This document shows, piece by piece, positions 16,378 to 26,124 of a stretch of 64,000 bases of DNA (positions are counted from its first letter, which is position 1; every line of letters starts with the position of its first letter). The DNA is taken from positions 27,207-91,206 of the forward strand of contig JADGNE010000067.1 of the NCBI GenBank assembly GCA_015234425.1, in the 5' to 3' direction. The stretch is from Devosia sp. (GTDB taxonomy: Bacteria; Pseudomonadota; Alphaproteobacteria; Rhizobiales; Devosiaceae). Position numbers and translations under genes: made by a program. The notes beneath the pieces were generated by a model that was not told the DNA's origin, searched no databases, and saw only the letters and a program-made list of their open reading frames with translations.

Positions 16378-18309
16378 ATGAACGGAAATTTCCGCAACTT
16401 TGCCATCTGGCTGGTCATACTATTCATGCTGATGGGCCTGTTCCAGGTCTTCCAGTCATCCACGCGGTCGATTTCCGTCGCCGAAAAAAGCTACAGCCAG
16501 TTCGTCACGGACGTGGAAGGCGGTCGCGTTTCGAGCGTCACCATTACCAATAATGTCGTGAGCGGCGTGCTCAATGACGGTACGCGCTTCGAGACCACTC
16601 TGCCCGATGGCGCCGAGATCATCTCGCGCCTCGAAGAGCGTGATGTGTCGATCACGGCCCGCGCGCCTGAGTCGAGCCCGTTCTGGTCGATCCTCCTGTC
16701 CAGCTGGTTGCCGTTCATCGTCATCATCGGCGTGTGGTTCTTCTTCATCCGGCAGATGCAGGGTGGCGGACGTGGCGGCGCCATGGGCTTTGGCAAGTCG
16801 CGCGCCAAGCTACTCACCGAAACCCAGGGCAAGGTGACCTTTGAAGACGTCGCTGGCGTTGACGAAGCCAAGCAGGACCTTGAGGAAATCGTTGAATTCC
16901 TGCGCGATCCCGGCAAGTTTCAGCGCCTGGGCGGTCGTATTCCGCGCGGCGTGCTGCTCGTCGGCCCCCCGGGTACTGGTAAGACGCTGCTGGCCCGTTC
17001 GGTCGCCGGCGAAGCCAATGTGCCCTTCTTCACCATTTCGGGTTCGGACTTCGTTGAAATGTTCGTCGGCGTGGGCGCATCGCGCGTCCGCGACATGTTC
17101 GAGCAGGCCAAGAAGAACGCGCCCTGTATCATCTTTATCGACGAAATCGACGCCGTCGGTCGCCAGCGTGGCGCCGGTCTGGGTGGCGGTAACGACGAAC
17201 GCGAACAGACCCTCAACCAGCTCCTCGTCGAGATGGACGGCTTTGAAGCCAATGAAGGCATCATCCTGATCGCCGCGACCAACCGTCCCGACGTTCTCGA
17301 TCCTGCACTGCTGCGTCCGGGCCGTTTCGACCGTCAGGTCGTCGTGCCGAACCCGGACGTCTCGGGCCGCGAGAAGGTGCTCAAGGTTCACGTCCGCAAG
17401 GTGCCGCTGGCTCCCGACGTCGATCTCAAGGTTCTGGCTCGTGGTACGCCCGGTTTCTCCGGCGCGGATCTGATGAACCTCGTCAACGAGGCGGCCCTGA
17501 TGGCGGCGCGCAAGAACAAGCGCTTCGTCACGCATCAGGAATTCGAAGACGCCAAGGACAAGATCATGATGGGCGCCGAGCGCCGCACCATGGCCATGAC
17601 CGACGACGAAAAGAAGCTGACTGCCTATCACGAAGCTGGCCACGCCATCATCGCGCTCAAGGTTGCCGGCATCGACCCGATCCACAAGGCCACCATCATC
17701 CCGCGCGGTCGTGCGCTGGGCATGGTGATGACCCTGCCGGAGAACGACACTTATTCGTTCAGCCGTGAGAAGGCGCTTGCGCGTCTGACCATGCTGTTCG
17801 GTGGTCGCGAGGCAGAGATTATCAAGTTCGGTCCGGCCAAGGTAACTTCGGGCGCCTCTGGCGACATCCAGATGGCAACCAGCCTGGCCCGCTCGATGGT
17901 GATGGAATGGGGCATGAGCGAAAAGCTCGGCCGCGTGCGCTACAAGTCGAACGACCAGGAAGTCTTTCTCGGCCATTCGGTGACGCAGTCCCAGCACATG
18001 TCTGATGACACGGCGCGGATCATCGACCAGGAAGTGCGCAAGCTGATTGAGGATGGCGAAGCTTCGGCCCGCGAAATTCTCACCACCTACCACGACCAGT
18101 GGGAGGCGATTGCCCAGGCCCTGCTCGAGTTCGAGACGCTGACCGGCGACGAATTGCGCGCCCTGATGGATGGTAAGCAGCCTGTCCGTCCGGACGACAA
18201 TGGCCCCGCAGCGCCCAAGGCGTCGGGCGTTCCGACGGCCGGCAAGCTGGACAAGAAGCGTCCGGATACACCGCCGGAGCCGGGCATGGAGCCCCAGCCA
18301 GAGAGCTAA
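16378..18309 (+). CDS. ftsH: ATP-dependent zinc metalloprotease FtsH
   Basis: The 643-residue membrane protease has two N-terminal membrane segments (about 5-23 and 104-122) flanking a small periplasmic domain, an AAA domain with Walker A G-P-P-G-T-G-K-T (about 197-204), Walker B I-F-I-D-E-I-D and the S-R-H-type second region of homology, and the zinc site H-E-A-G-H (about 422-426). It degrades misfolded membrane proteins and regulators. Start 16378 is chosen because AGGA lies just upstream and the membrane helix begins soon after; a Met 10 codons earlier is unlikely. A terminator follows. Confidence 0.96.
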   Translation: MNGNFRNFAIWLVILFMLMGLFQVFQSSTRSISVAEKSYSQFVTDVEGGRVSSVTITNNVVSGVLNDGTRFETTLPDGAEIISRLEERDVSITARAPESSPFWSILLSSWLPFIVIIGVWFFFIRQMQGGGRGGAMGFGKSRAKLLTETQGKVTFEDVAGVDEAKQDLEEIVEFLRDPGKFQRLGGRIPRGVLLVGPPGTGKTLLARSVAGEANVPFFTISGSDFVEMFVGVGASRVRDMFEQAKKNAPCIIFIDEIDAVGRQRGAGLGGGNDEREQTLNQLLVEMDGFEANEGIILIAATNRPDVLDPALLRPGRFDRQVVVPNPDVSGREKVLKVHVRKVPLAPDVDLKVLARGTPGFSGADLMNLVNEAALMAARKNKRFVTHQEFEDAKDKIMMGAERRTMAMTDDEKKLTAYHEAGHAIIALKVAGIDPIHKATIIPRGRALGMVMTLPENDTYSFSREKALARLTMLFGGREAEIIKFGPAKVTSGASGDIQMATSLARSMVMEWGMSEKLGRVRYKSNDQEVFLGHSVTQSQHMSDDTARIIDQEVRKLIEDGEASAREILTTYHDQWEAIAQALLEFETLTGDELRALMDGKQPVRPDDNGPAAPKASGVPTAGKLDKKRPDTPPEPGMEPQPES

Positions 18310-18313
18310 GAAT

Positions 18314-18343
18314 TAAGGGTCACTCTCGAGTGACCCTTTTTCG
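18314..18343 (+). terminator. Terminator after ftsH
   Basis: AAGGGTCACT pairs with AGTGACCCTT with a CTCG loop, followed by TTTTC. It is a compact, perfect stem 4 bp after the ftsH stop. Confidence 0.9.
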
Positions 18344-18415
18344 TAGCGCCCCGCTGCGCTATGTCAGGCAAACTGACTAAAGCGGCAATTATCAGCTTTC
18401 GGAGACTTTACCCTC

Positions 18416-19759
18416 ATGGCCAGGAAATATTTCGGTACCGACGGCATTCGGGGTCTCGCCAATGGCGATAAGCTGACACCGGAACTGGCCATGAAGGTCG
18501 GCATGGCGGCGGGCACCAAGTTTGTGCGCGGTGACCACCGCAATCGCGTCGTCATCGGCAAGGATACGCGCCGCTCGGGCTATATGCTGGAAAGCGCGCT
18601 GGCCGCCGGTTTCACCGCTGTGGGCATGGATGTCTATTTCCTCGGGCCGATGCCCACCCCGGCCGTGGCCATGCTGACCCGCTCACTGCGCGCCGATCTG
18701 GGCGTGATGATTTCGGCTTCGCACAATCCCTATGACGACAACGGCATAAAGTTCTTCCGCCCGGACGGCTACAAGCTCAGCGACGAGCTCGAGGCAGAGA
18801 TCGAGCGGCTGATGGAGACGGATACGTCCAAGCTCCTCGCCCACGGGATGAACATCGGTCGCGCCTATCGCGACGAGGAAGCCCGCACGCGCTATGTCGA
18901 ATACGCCAAGCGCACCCTGCCACGGAATATCGATCTGACCGGCCTGCGCATCGTGCTCGATTGCGCCAACGGCGCCGCCTACAAGGTTGCGCCCATGGCG
19001 CTGTGGGAGTTGGGCGCCGAGGTGATCGCCATCGGCGATGAGCCGGACGGCTATAACATCAACTACAAGGTCGGCTCGACCGCTCCCGAAGCCGTTGCGG
19101 CCAAGGTGAAGGAAGTTCGCGCCGATATCGGCATTGCGCTCGATGGCGATGCGGACCGCGTCATCATCGTCGACGAAAAGGGCGAAGTGGTCGATGGAGA
19201 CCAGTTCATGGCCGTCATCGCCCAGAGCTGGCTCGAACGCGAAATGCTGCAGGGCGGGGGCATTGTTGCCACCATCATGAGCAATCTTGGGCTCGAACGC
19301 TATCTCGGCGGTCTTGGCCTCACGCTCGAACGCACCCAGGTGGGCGACCGCTATGTGCTCGAGGCGATGCGGACCAAGGGTTATAATGTCGGCGGCGAGC
19401 AGTCGGGGCACATTATCCTCTCCGATTTCACCACCACGGGCGATGGCCTCGTTGCCGCGCTGCAATTGCTCTCCGTGCTGCAGCAGCAGAACCGCCCGGT
19501 GTCGGAAATCTGCACCCGCTTCGACAAGGTTCCGCAACTGCTCCGCAGTGTGCGTTTCAAGGCCGGCAAGCCGCTTGAGGACAAGCATGTCGTCAAGGCC
19601 ATTGCCGACGCCGAGGCGCAGCTTGGCAGTGGCGGTCGGCTGGTTGTCCGGCCCTCCGGCACCGAGCCGGTGATCCGCGTCATGGGCGAGGCGGATGACG
19701 CTGATCTCGTCGCCAGCGTTGTTGGACAGGTTGAGGCGGCAATTCGCGCAATTAGCTAG
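18416..19759 (+). CDS. glmM: Phosphoglucosamine mutase GlmM
   Basis: The 447-residue enzyme interconverts glucosamine-6-phosphate and glucosamine-1-phosphate for UDP-GlcNAc synthesis. It has the active-site serine S102 in I-S-A-S-H-N-P, the metal-binding D-G-D-A-D-R loop (about 242-247), the substrate loop G-E-Q-S-G-H, and a phosphate-binding R-P-S-G-T-E-P near the C-terminus. The N-terminus [10 protein letters not shown] is typical. It follows ftsH as in many alphaproteobacteria but after a terminator, so it probably has its own promoter. Confidence 0.97.
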   Translation: MARKYFGTDGIRGLANGDKLTPELAMKVGMAAGTKFVRGDHRNRVVIGKDTRRSGYMLESALAAGFTAVGMDVYFLGPMPTPAVAMLTRSLRADLGVMISASHNPYDDNGIKFFRPDGYKLSDELEAEIERLMETDTSKLLAHGMNIGRAYRDEEARTRYVEYAKRTLPRNIDLTGLRIVLDCANGAAYKVAPMALWELGAEVIAIGDEPDGYNINYKVGSTAPEAVAAKVKEVRADIGIALDGDADRVIIVDEKGEVVDGDQFMAVIAQSWLEREMLQGGGIVATIMSNLGLERYLGGLGLTLERTQVGDRYVLEAMRTKGYNVGGEQSGHIILSDFTTTGDGLVAALQLLSVLQQQNRPVSEICTRFDKVPQLLRSVRFKAGKPLEDKHVVKAIADAEAQLGSGGRLVVRPSGTEPVIRVMGEADDADLVASVVGQVEAAIRAIS

Positions 19760-19887
19760 TTGATCTTTTCAGGGATTGGCTGCGCGCGCCTGGACACAGT
19801 TAATGTGTAGGGTTAAGCGCACTTTAACAAAGTTCGTCGATAGTTGCTCACAAGTGAATGCTCTTGTGGCAACTGAAGGACTGAACA

Positions 19888-20643
19888 ATGCGCAAGCTAA
19901 CCGCTGCGTTCCTGGCGGCAGGAGCCGTATTTGCAGCCGCCCCGGCACTGGCCGCGGATATGCCCTTTTACCCTCCGGTGATCGACGTTCCTGATGTCGA
20001 TTACGGTGTGTCTGGCTCGTTCTACCTGCGCGGCAGCGCGGCGGGCAACGCGCTGTGGAGCAAGGAAGCTTACGCCTGGGATTGCACCGCCTGTGGGACA
20101 ACCCAGATTTCCGTTCCGATTACCGCCTGGGGCTATGGCTACAGCGTTGGTGCCGGCTTTGGTTACGAGACTGGCACGGGCCTGCGCTTTGACGCCACCG
20201 TCGACCTCGTGAACAATTCTGGCCTCACCGCAACCCATCCGGCCAGCTCCGGCTGGCGCGCCGGCGACTACAAGACCACGCTGCGCTCCACCATTGCCCT
20301 TGCCAACGCCTATTACGACTTCTCCTTCGGCGGGAGCTATGGCTACGGCGCTGCCGGCGGTGCGTTCGGTTATGTCGGTGCCGGTGTCGGCGCGGCCTTC
20401 AACGACATCTCCGTCGATGGCCCGATTGGCGGCCCGACTGTTCCGTCTGGCCAGAACACCTCGCTGGCAGCAGCCGGCATGGTCGGCGTTGGCTATGATT
20501 TCGGCACGATTGTCGCCGACGTTGGCTATCGCGGCCTCTACATCAACAAGATCAGCAACAGCGCCGCTCCGCCGGATACGGCATGGACCGACAACAACTG
20601 GCTGCATGAAGTGCGCGGCACCGTCCGCTATCGCTTCAACTGA
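19888..20643 (+). CDS. Outer-membrane beta-barrel protein
   Basis: The 251-residue protein has a Sec signal peptide (cleavage after A-L-A-A near residue 23) followed by alternating aromatic/hydrophobic strands rich in Gly-Tyr and ending with R-Y-R-F-N, the C-terminal aromatic signature recognised by BamA. It resembles the Omp25/porin-like 8-stranded barrels of Hyphomicrobiales. Two cysteines in C-T-A-C (about 73-76) might form a disulfide. An upstream stretch of about 130 bp contains AT-rich promoter-like DNA. Its ligand, if any, is unknown. Confidence 0.8.
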   Translation: MRKLTAAFLAAGAVFAAAPALAADMPFYPPVIDVPDVDYGVSGSFYLRGSAAGNALWSKEAYAWDCTACGTTQISVPITAWGYGYSVGAGFGYETGTGLRFDATVDLVNNSGLTATHPASSGWRAGDYKTTLRSTIALANAYYDFSFGGSYGYGAAGGAFGYVGAGVGAAFNDISVDGPIGGPTVPSGQNTSLAAAGMVGVGYDFGTIVADVGYRGLYINKISNSAAPPDTAWTDNNWLHEVRGTVRYRFN

Positions 20644-20663
20644 TCTTAGCGATAGTCGAATTA

Positions 20664-20696
20664 TGAAGGCGCGTCCGCGGGGGCGCGCCTTTTTCG
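20664..20696 (+). terminator. Terminator after outer-membrane protein gene
   Basis: GAAGGCGCG pairs with CGCGCCTTTTTC around a GC-rich loop, 20 bp after the stop. Confidence 0.85.
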
Positions 20697-20756
20697 TTTC
20701 GCGCCATGGACATCGAGGCAGGACGGTGATTGTTTTCCTCTAACAGGAGGAAACGC

Positions 20757-21740
20757 ATGAAGATTTTGGTGATTGGCGCGGCCGGCATGATCGGGCGCAA
20801 ACTTGTTGGCGCGCTGCTCGAACGCGGTCATCTCGGGGGGGAGGATATCAACGGGCTGACACTGGTCGACATCGTCGCCCCGGAAAGGCCGGCAACATTC
20901 CCATCCGCCAAAACCATTGCTGCCGATCTCTCCGCTCCGGGCAGCGCTGCGACCCTTCTTGAAGACCGCCCCGACGTCATCTTTCACCTTGCCGCCATCG
21001 TTTCGGGTGAGGCTGAGGCTGATTTCGACAAGGGCCATCGCATCAATCTCGACGGCACGCGCTATCTGCTCGAGGCCATCCGCCAAGCCGGGCAGGGCGG
21101 CGCCTATCGCCCCCGGCTGATCTTCACCTCGTCGATCGCTGTCTTCGGGGAACCCCTTCCGGCCGAAATTCCAGACGAGCAGGCGCTGACCCCACTCACC
21201 AGCTATGGCACGCAGAAGGCCATTGGCGAGCTGTTGCTGGCCGATTACTCGCGGCGCGGCTTTGTCGATGGCATCGGCATTCGCCTGCCGACCATCGCCA
21301 TCCGCCCAGGAAAGCCCAACAAGGCGGCGTCAGGCTTTTTCTCCGGCATTATCCGCGAACCGCTGGCCGGCATTGAAGCGATCCTGCCGGTGAGCGAAGA
21401 TGTTCGCCACTGGTTTGCCAGCCCGCGCGCAGCAGTCAATTTCCTGCTCCACGCCGCCGAAATGGACAGCTCATCCCTTGGGCAGCGCCGCAGCCTCACC
21501 ATGCCTGGCCTTGCCGCCACGGTCGGCGAGGAAATCGCTGCCCTGCGGCGGGTGGCGGGAGACAGGGCCGTATCGCTGATCCGGCATCAGCCAGATCCGG
21601 TCATTGCGGGCATCGTGGCGGGATGGCCGCAGGCTTTTGCCGCCAAGCGCGCGCTCGCCCTCGGTTTTGCCGCCGAGACGAGCTTTGACGACATCATCCG
21701 CGCCTATATCGAGGATGAGCTGGACGGCCGCGTGAGCTAA
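20757..21740 (+). CDS. DenD-like NAD-dependent epimerase/dehydrogenase
   Basis: The 327-residue extended SDR enzyme begins with a Rossmann motif G-A-A-G-M-I-G and has the catalytic Y-G-T-Q-K (YxxxK, about 150-154) plus an S-S-I-A segment. The P-G-K-P-N-K-A-A-S-x-F-x-S-G-I-I-R-E-P stretch is characteristic of the D-erythronate dehydrogenase (DenD)/Gne-like subfamily, which oxidises D-erythronate to 2-oxo-D-erythronate. None of the other den genes is nearby, so the assignment to that pathway is provisional. AGGAGG precedes the ATG at 20757. The next gene converges and overlaps it by 4 bp. Confidence 0.75.
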   Translation: MKILVIGAAGMIGRKLVGALLERGHLGGEDINGLTLVDIVAPERPATFPSAKTIAADLSAPGSAATLLEDRPDVIFHLAAIVSGEAEADFDKGHRINLDGTRYLLEAIRQAGQGGAYRPRLIFTSSIAVFGEPLPAEIPDEQALTPLTSYGTQKAIGELLLADYSRRGFVDGIGIRLPTIAIRPGKPNKAASGFFSGIIREPLAGIEAILPVSEDVRHWFASPRAAVNFLLHAAEMDSSSLGQRRSLTMPGLAATVGEEIAALRRVAGDRAVSLIRHQPDPVIAGIVAGWPQAFAAKRALALGFAAETSFDDIIRAYIEDELDGRVS

Positions 21741-22615
21741 CGCTCTCCGCCGCCGGGCTCGACCTGGACCAAAGGCTCGGCTGGAGCAGGCGCCGGTTCG
21801 CTCTCGCGCACCCGCGTTGTCCAGCCTGAGCCGGTCCAGTCGCGCACGTCGATGGTGATCTCGTCGGGCGTGATGTGCACGAGATTGTAGGAATTGGCCT
21901 CGCCGCGCAGACGGGTTGAGATGGTCGATGAGGCCTGGGCCACAAGAATGGGCGCGACGGCCGACTGGCGCAGGCCCACCGGCTCGCCGGCGGTCACCGT
22001 GTCGGGCGCCTCGTGCTTGCGCACATAGGAGAGGTGGAAGTGGCCCGATAGTACGAGGCGCACGCCGAGGCGGGCGAAGGTTGCCAGCGCCTCGTCCGCG
22101 CGTTTGACGCGCTTGGTCTTCTGCATCATCGGTTCGGTGGGAAACAGCACAGGGTGATGCGCCACGATCACCCGCACCGCATCCGGAGAAGCCTGGGAAA
22201 AGCGTTCATCCAGATCCTCGAGCTGGCTTCGCGAAATCGTGCCATGGCCCCAGTTCCATTCGAGCCGCGCCCGTCGAGACGTGCGCATGCCCAGAAAGGC
22301 GACGCCGTTCATCTCGAGGAAGGGTTCTGTGTCCTTGGCGATATAGCGGCGGTAGAGCCCATAGGGATCGAGAAAGCGCCGGAAGATGTTGATCGCCGGG
22401 ACGTCGTGATTGCCGGGCACCGCAAAGACCGGGGCGCTCAGCGTATCAAGGAAGGCGCGGGCCTGCTCGAATTCGGCCTTGGTGCCAACCTGGGTGAAGT
22501 CGCCGCTGATGACGATCAAATCGGGGTTGAGGCTTTCAATGTCGGCCGCCAGAGTTTCGGCGGCGGCCGGGTCGTGGTGCCCGAAGTGCAGGTCGGAGAG
22601 ATGGACGAATTTCAT
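21737..22615 (-). CDS. Calcineurin-like metallophosphoesterase (Icc-like)
   Basis: The 292-residue protein has the metal-site blocks L-S-D-L-H-F-G (about 6-12), I-S-G-D-F-T (about 36-41), G-N-H-D (about 68-71), A-H-H-P and S-G-H-F-H, as in cyclic-nucleotide-phosphodiesterase-like (CpdA/Icc) enzymes. The substrate is unknown. It overlaps the lipid-kinase gene upstream by 4 bp (ATGA), so both form an operon, and overlaps the end of the convergent DenD-like gene by 4 bp. The C-terminal tail after about residue 265 is variable. Confidence 0.85.
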   Translation of the reverse strand: MKFVHLSDLHFGHHDPAAAETLAADIESLNPDLIVISGDFTQVGTKAEFEQARAFLDTLSAPVFAVPGNHDVPAINIFRRFLDPYGLYRRYIAKDTEPFLEMNGVAFLGMRTSRRARLEWNWGHGTISRSQLEDLDERFSQASPDAVRVIVAHHPVLFPTEPMMQKTKRVKRADEALATFARLGVRLVLSGHFHLSYVRKHEAPDTVTAGEPVGLRQSAVAPILVAQASSTISTRLRGEANSYNLVHITPDEITIDVRDWTGSGWTTRVRESEPAPAPAEPLVQVEPGGGER

Positions 22616-23559
22616 GGGGCCACCTCTTCGGCGTCAGCTGCGGGCGTATCGGGCGTGACTGCGGCGGGCGCGATGACGCACAGCGCATTGGGAAGAATCC
22701 CAAAGGTCATCGGCGTCGCCAGCTTTTCCACTTCGCCATCGAACATGACATTCATCGCCCGTTTTCGCGTCGTCATCGTCACCTGTCGGGTCTTCAGAAT
22801 GGTCAATTCACTGTCATTTTGCCAGGTGCCCATGACCATGCCACTGCAGAGGCGGAAGAAGTCGCGAATATTGAGGTGACTGAGAAAATAGACATAGAGG
22901 CTGCCCTCATCGAGACGCTGGCGGGAAAAGATGCGGCCTACGCCCTGTTCATAGGCATTGCTGGCAACGGCCAGCGCCTGCACCCGCTCGATCCGGGTTT
23001 GGCCGTCGCCCAGGTCCATGGCCACGGCGAAGCGCTTGGTGCGCGCCAGACGGCGGAGGATGAAGAGGAAAAACCCCAGCTTGGCGCGCAGATCCGTGCG
23101 GCCGCGGATGTGTTCGCGGCCCGCTGCCAGTTCCGGTACCACGCCGACAACCACCTTGTGGAGAAACACTCGACCATCGACCCGCCCCACATCGATTGTG
23201 CGGCAGGCTTGGGTCCCCAGCACGTCGAGCGCCAGATCGAGATCGAGGGGGATGTTGAGATCCTTGGCCAGCGCATTGACCGTACCCAAGGGCAGGATCC
23301 CGAGCTTCTTGTCCGAGCCGAGGATGGCGTTGGCGAGGGCGGTGATCGTCCCGTCGCCGCCGGCTGCGACCACGATCGGGGCGGCGCTGGTGGCGGCCCG
23401 GATCAGTCGTCCCTCCATCGGCTTGTGCATGTCGTCGTCGATTTCGGCCTTGAGGCCGCGCTCGGCCAGCCTGGCCGCGAGCTCAGCGCCGGTCATCGAC
23501 AGGGCGCTGGCGGTACCGGCTTTGGCATTGAGAAGAACGTGGCAAAGAGTCTGTTGCAC
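22612..23559 (-). CDS. Diacylglycerol/lipid kinase family protein
   Basis: The 315-residue protein has the DAG-kinase catalytic fold: N11-A-K-A-G, G67-G-D-G-T and L-P-L-G-T-V-N-A-L-A-K-D-L (89-101), as in YegS/DgkB-like lipid kinases. Such enzymes phosphorylate diacylglycerol or another membrane lipid with ATP. The substrate is not determined by sequence. It is the first gene of a two-gene operon with the phosphoesterase, an arrangement common in Hyphomicrobiales. A kinase paired with a phosphoesterase might act on related phosphorylated compounds, but that is inference. Confidence 0.85.
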   Translation of the reverse strand: MQQTLCHVLLNAKAGTASALSMTGAELAARLAERGLKAEIDDDMHKPMEGRLIRAATSAAPIVVAAGGDGTITALANAILGSDKKLGILPLGTVNALAKDLNIPLDLDLALDVLGTQACRTIDVGRVDGRVFLHKVVVGVVPELAAGREHIRGRTDLRAKLGFFLFILRRLARTKRFAVAMDLGDGQTRIERVQALAVASNAYEQGVGRIFSRQRLDEGSLYVYFLSHLNIRDFFRLCSGMVMGTWQNDSELTILKTRQVTMTTRKRAMNVMFDGEVEKLATPMTFGILPNALCVIAPAAVTPDTPAADAEEVAP

Positions 23560-23707
23560 GGGAATACGCCTGTCTGGGGGACGGGAAAGGAATAACGATC
23601 CGCCAGCAAGATTGGTTCAGCCGGTGTGCGCCGCTGCAGAGACCCTGTACGATAAGTAACTTTGCGAATAGCGCCGGCAATCGGGTTCAAACGCGGTTCG
23701 GACGAGG

Positions 23708-24040
23708 ATGCCGCGGGTGAGAACGGCCCTCAGCTCAGGTGTGCCCATGACCGCTTATGTCCGCGTTGCCGAAAAGCAGATCCCTCCAGGCCAGATGGCC
23801 CTGTTGCTCATTACCAACCGCGATGAACTTTGCGCCGGGATCATGGAGCATTGTCTGGATGGCACGCTGGAGCGGCGGGTGCCGGAGAACCCATCCCCCA
23901 ATGATCTGGTGCTCGTGCTCTGTCGGCTGATTGCGCAGCTCCCGGACGATTCCGATGTCTATGTGGTCATAGAACCCGGCGCCTATTGGCCAGACATGTT
24001 TCCTGACATGAAGGTCTATCGGGAGAATGTTGCTGAATGA
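23708..24040 (+). CDS. Hypothetical protein, 110 aa
   Basis: Not recognised. The predicted 110-residue protein is soluble and has two cysteines in the centre, a D-D-S-D-V-Y-V-V strand and a C-terminal D-M-F-P-D-M-K-V-Y. The gene is flanked by a divergent lipid-kinase gene and a glycine-rich secreted protein gene. The start at 23708 gives a 13-residue extension with no homologous features; Met at 23747 (M-T-A-Y-V-R-V) preceded by CAGGTG is an alternative. Codon use looks normal, so it is probably real. Confidence 0.5.
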   Translation: MPRVRTALSSGVPMTAYVRVAEKQIPPGQMALLLITNRDELCAGIMEHCLDGTLERRVPENPSPNDLVLVLCRLIAQLPDDSDVYVVIEPGAYWPDMFPDMKVYRENVAE

Positions 24041-24189
24041 GATTGCGGCATTCGAGGTCGTTATCGGTTGAATAACCAGTAATTTCAAAACCCGAAAATA
24101 TACGCGTATTCCACGATTACCGCGCCCCATCGAAGTGGGGATCATGATGGCCAGCAATGATTTCACCAATTGCTTCAGGAGTTGGTCGC

Positions 24190-25065
24190 GTGAGAAAACT
24201 GAAACTTGCTCTCGTTTTGATGTGTTCCGTATTCCTCTCGCCAAATCTTGCGCATGCGCAGGGGCTTCTCGACGGCGTGCTCGGTGGCAGCGGCGGCGGT
24301 GGCCTGCTTGGCGGGCTCACCGGCGGGTCGGAAGGGGGGCTGCTTGGCGACGGTGGCGGCCTGTCCCTCGGCGGAGGTTCAGGTCCGGTCGGTCTTGGCC
24401 TCCTCGGTGGCGACGGCAATCTGATCGATCTCAATGTCGGCGGTCCCAATGGCATTGATGCCAGCGTGTCCCTGGGCGGCAGCCGCGGGCTGCTCGATGT
24501 CCAGGCTGGCGTCGGCGGACTGCTCGACGCCAACGTCAATATCGGCGGCCAGAACGGGATGATCGGCATCGACCTCGGATTGGGCGGCGGTGGTGGCGGA
24601 GGCGGCGGCTCCGGCGGCGGCGGTGGTTCGGGCGGCGGTGGCGCTTCGGGCGGTGGCGGTGGGAATGGCGGTGGCGGTGGTGGTTCCGGCGGCGGCAACG
24701 GCGGAGGCGGCAATGGCGGCGGCGGCTGGATCAGCTCGGGCGGCTCGTTGAGCTCCGGCAGTGTTCCTGCGGGCCAGGCCTGCGGCGGGGTCAGCTCAAG
24801 CCAGTTGATCGGGCTCTTTGAGCAAACCCGCGTGCGGGGATGGAACCGGGCTTCGGATATCAGGCTGGTGCCGATCCGCGTCTGTCCGGAACTGCGGCGG
24901 CAGATTTCCCGCTGGCTTGCCGGCAATCGCGATTATCACCGCATGATCAGCGCGGTAGCAGGCGATGCCCTGATCATCGCAGCCCTCAACCGGAGCAAAT
25001 ACCAGCCCGGCCATGTGCTCGGGGTCCAGCACAGCGGCAGCACGCTTACGGTCTACGTGTTCTGA
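24190..25065 (+). CDS. Secreted glycine-rich protein
   Basis: With a GTG start at 24190 (AGGAG 8 nt upstream) the 291-residue product has a clear signal peptide (cleavage near A-H-A-Q, residue 25), a Gly/Leu/Asn-rich region with imperfect repeats (about 26-135), an almost pure Gly/Ser/Asn tract (about 136-185), and a folded C-terminal domain (about 195-291) with cysteines in A-C-G-G-V and V-C-P-E-L that may form one disulfide. ATG at 24157 is in frame but adds residues before the signal peptide. The enzyme-free architecture suggests an exported structural or adhesive protein; function unknown. Confidence 0.7.
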   Translation: MRKLKLALVLMCSVFLSPNLAHAQGLLDGVLGGSGGGGLLGGLTGGSEGGLLGDGGGLSLGGGSGPVGLGLLGGDGNLIDLNVGGPNGIDASVSLGGSRGLLDVQAGVGGLLDANVNIGGQNGMIGIDLGLGGGGGGGGGSGGGGGSGGGGASGGGGGNGGGGGGSGGGNGGGGNGGGGWISSGGSLSSGSVPAGQACGGVSSSQLIGLFEQTRVRGWNRASDIRLVPIRVCPELRRQISRWLAGNRDYHRMISAVAGDALIIAALNRSKYQPGHVLGVQHSGSTLTVYVF

Positions 25066-25091
25066 CCCTGCCCCCCGGTCAGGCCGTTGCG

Positions 25092-25117
25092 GACCGGTCA
25101 CCTTGCGGTGGCCGGTC
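25092..25117. terminator. Hairpin between convergent genes
   Basis: GACCGGTCACC pairs with GGTGGCCGGTC (one G-U pair) around a TTGC loop, between the ends of the glycine-rich gene and the SDR gene. There is no T run, so terminator activity is only possible. Confidence 0.4.
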
Positions 25118-25133
25118 TGGTCTTGGTCAGGGG

Positions 25134-25859
25134 TCAGACCCGGTCGAAATTGGACGGCAGGATGATCATGTCGCGGATGGTGACGCTGCGGCGGCGGCTC
25201 AGCATGAAGACAATGGCCTCGGCCACGTCTTCGGGTTCGATCAAGCCGCCGGCTTCCCGGGCCGTGCGCAGATTTTCTTCCGGCCAGTCGGCGAGAAGAG
25301 CCGACACGACGGGGCCGGGCGAAATCTGGCCGACGCGCACGCCATGCGGGATCATCTGTCGACGCATGCCCTGCACGAAACTGGTGATCGCCCATTTCGA
25401 GCCAGAATAGACCGGCTCCCAATAGGTCGGGAAATGCCCGGCCACCGAGCAGGTGACGATGATGTCGCCGGTCTTGCGCCCGATCATGTGCGGCAGCACG
25501 GCATGGACGTTTTTCATCACCGCATTGACGTTGAGATTGAGCATGCGATCGATGGCTGCGGGCGTCGTCTCGGTGAGATCGCCACCGATATAGATGCCGG
25601 CATTGCAATGGAGGATGTCGATATGCCCTACCTTCTCCAAGACCTCCGGCACCATCGCGTTGCAGCTTTCGGGCTCCAGCAGGTCCGTCACCTGGGCAAT
25701 GGCCTTGTCGCCGAGTTCCGCCGTCAGCGCGGCGAGCGCCGTGGCATTGCGGTCCACCAGAACCACTGTTGCGCCCTCGGCGAGAAGAGCCCTGGTGGTC
25801 GCAAGGCCGATCCCCGATGCGGCGCCGGTCACGACCGCTATTTTTCCGTCCATAGACAA
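25134..25859 (-). CDS. SDR oxidoreductase, ribitol 2-dehydrogenase-like
   Basis: The 241-residue classical SDR has T-G-A-A-S-G-I-G (about 10-17), the N-A-G motif (N85-A-G), and the catalytic Y-S-G-S-K (about 150-154). The N-L-N-V-N-A-V-M-K-N-V-H segment and the C-terminal V-T-I-R-D-M-I-I-L-P-S-N-F-D resemble ribitol dehydrogenases, which oxidise ribitol to D-ribulose. No transporter or kinase for pentitol catabolism is beside it, so substrate assignment is moderate. It converges on the glycine-rich gene. Confidence 0.75.
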   Translation of the reverse strand: MSMDGKIAVVTGAASGIGLATTRALLAEGATVVLVDRNATALAALTAELGDKAIAQVTDLLEPESCNAMVPEVLEKVGHIDILHCNAGIYIGGDLTETTPAAIDRMLNLNVNAVMKNVHAVLPHMIGRKTGDIIVTCSVAGHFPTYWEPVYSGSKWAITSFVQGMRRQMIPHGVRVGQISPGPVVSALLADWPEENLRTAREAGGLIEPEDVAEAIVFMLSRRRSVTIRDMIILPSNFDRV

Positions 25860-26124
25860 AGTCTTCCTCCCCGTTGGTCCTCAAGGGGGCTCCCCCGGGC
25901 GCGTGGTTTCAAGCGCCCATCCCCTCTTGTCCGATCACAATGTTTGGCGGCCTTGCATTTTGCAATCGCGCGCAGCATGCTGTTAACGGCGGATTAACAG
26001 TCTTCCCTGATGTTCGGGGAGACTCCAAGGGCCGCAAGCCTTTGTTAATACAAGCGCAAAGGGCGAAATCCTGTCTGATACCTCAGTCCATTCGCCAAGT
26101 GTCCGACAGTGGGCCCGTAACGCC
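25860..26124. other. Intergenic region upstream of the cellulose operon
   Basis: The 265 bp between the SDR gene and bcsN should contain promoters for both. No clear -35/-10 pair was identified. The frame of bcsN is open back to 26011, so the 3' part may be coding (see bcsN). Confidence 0.4.
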
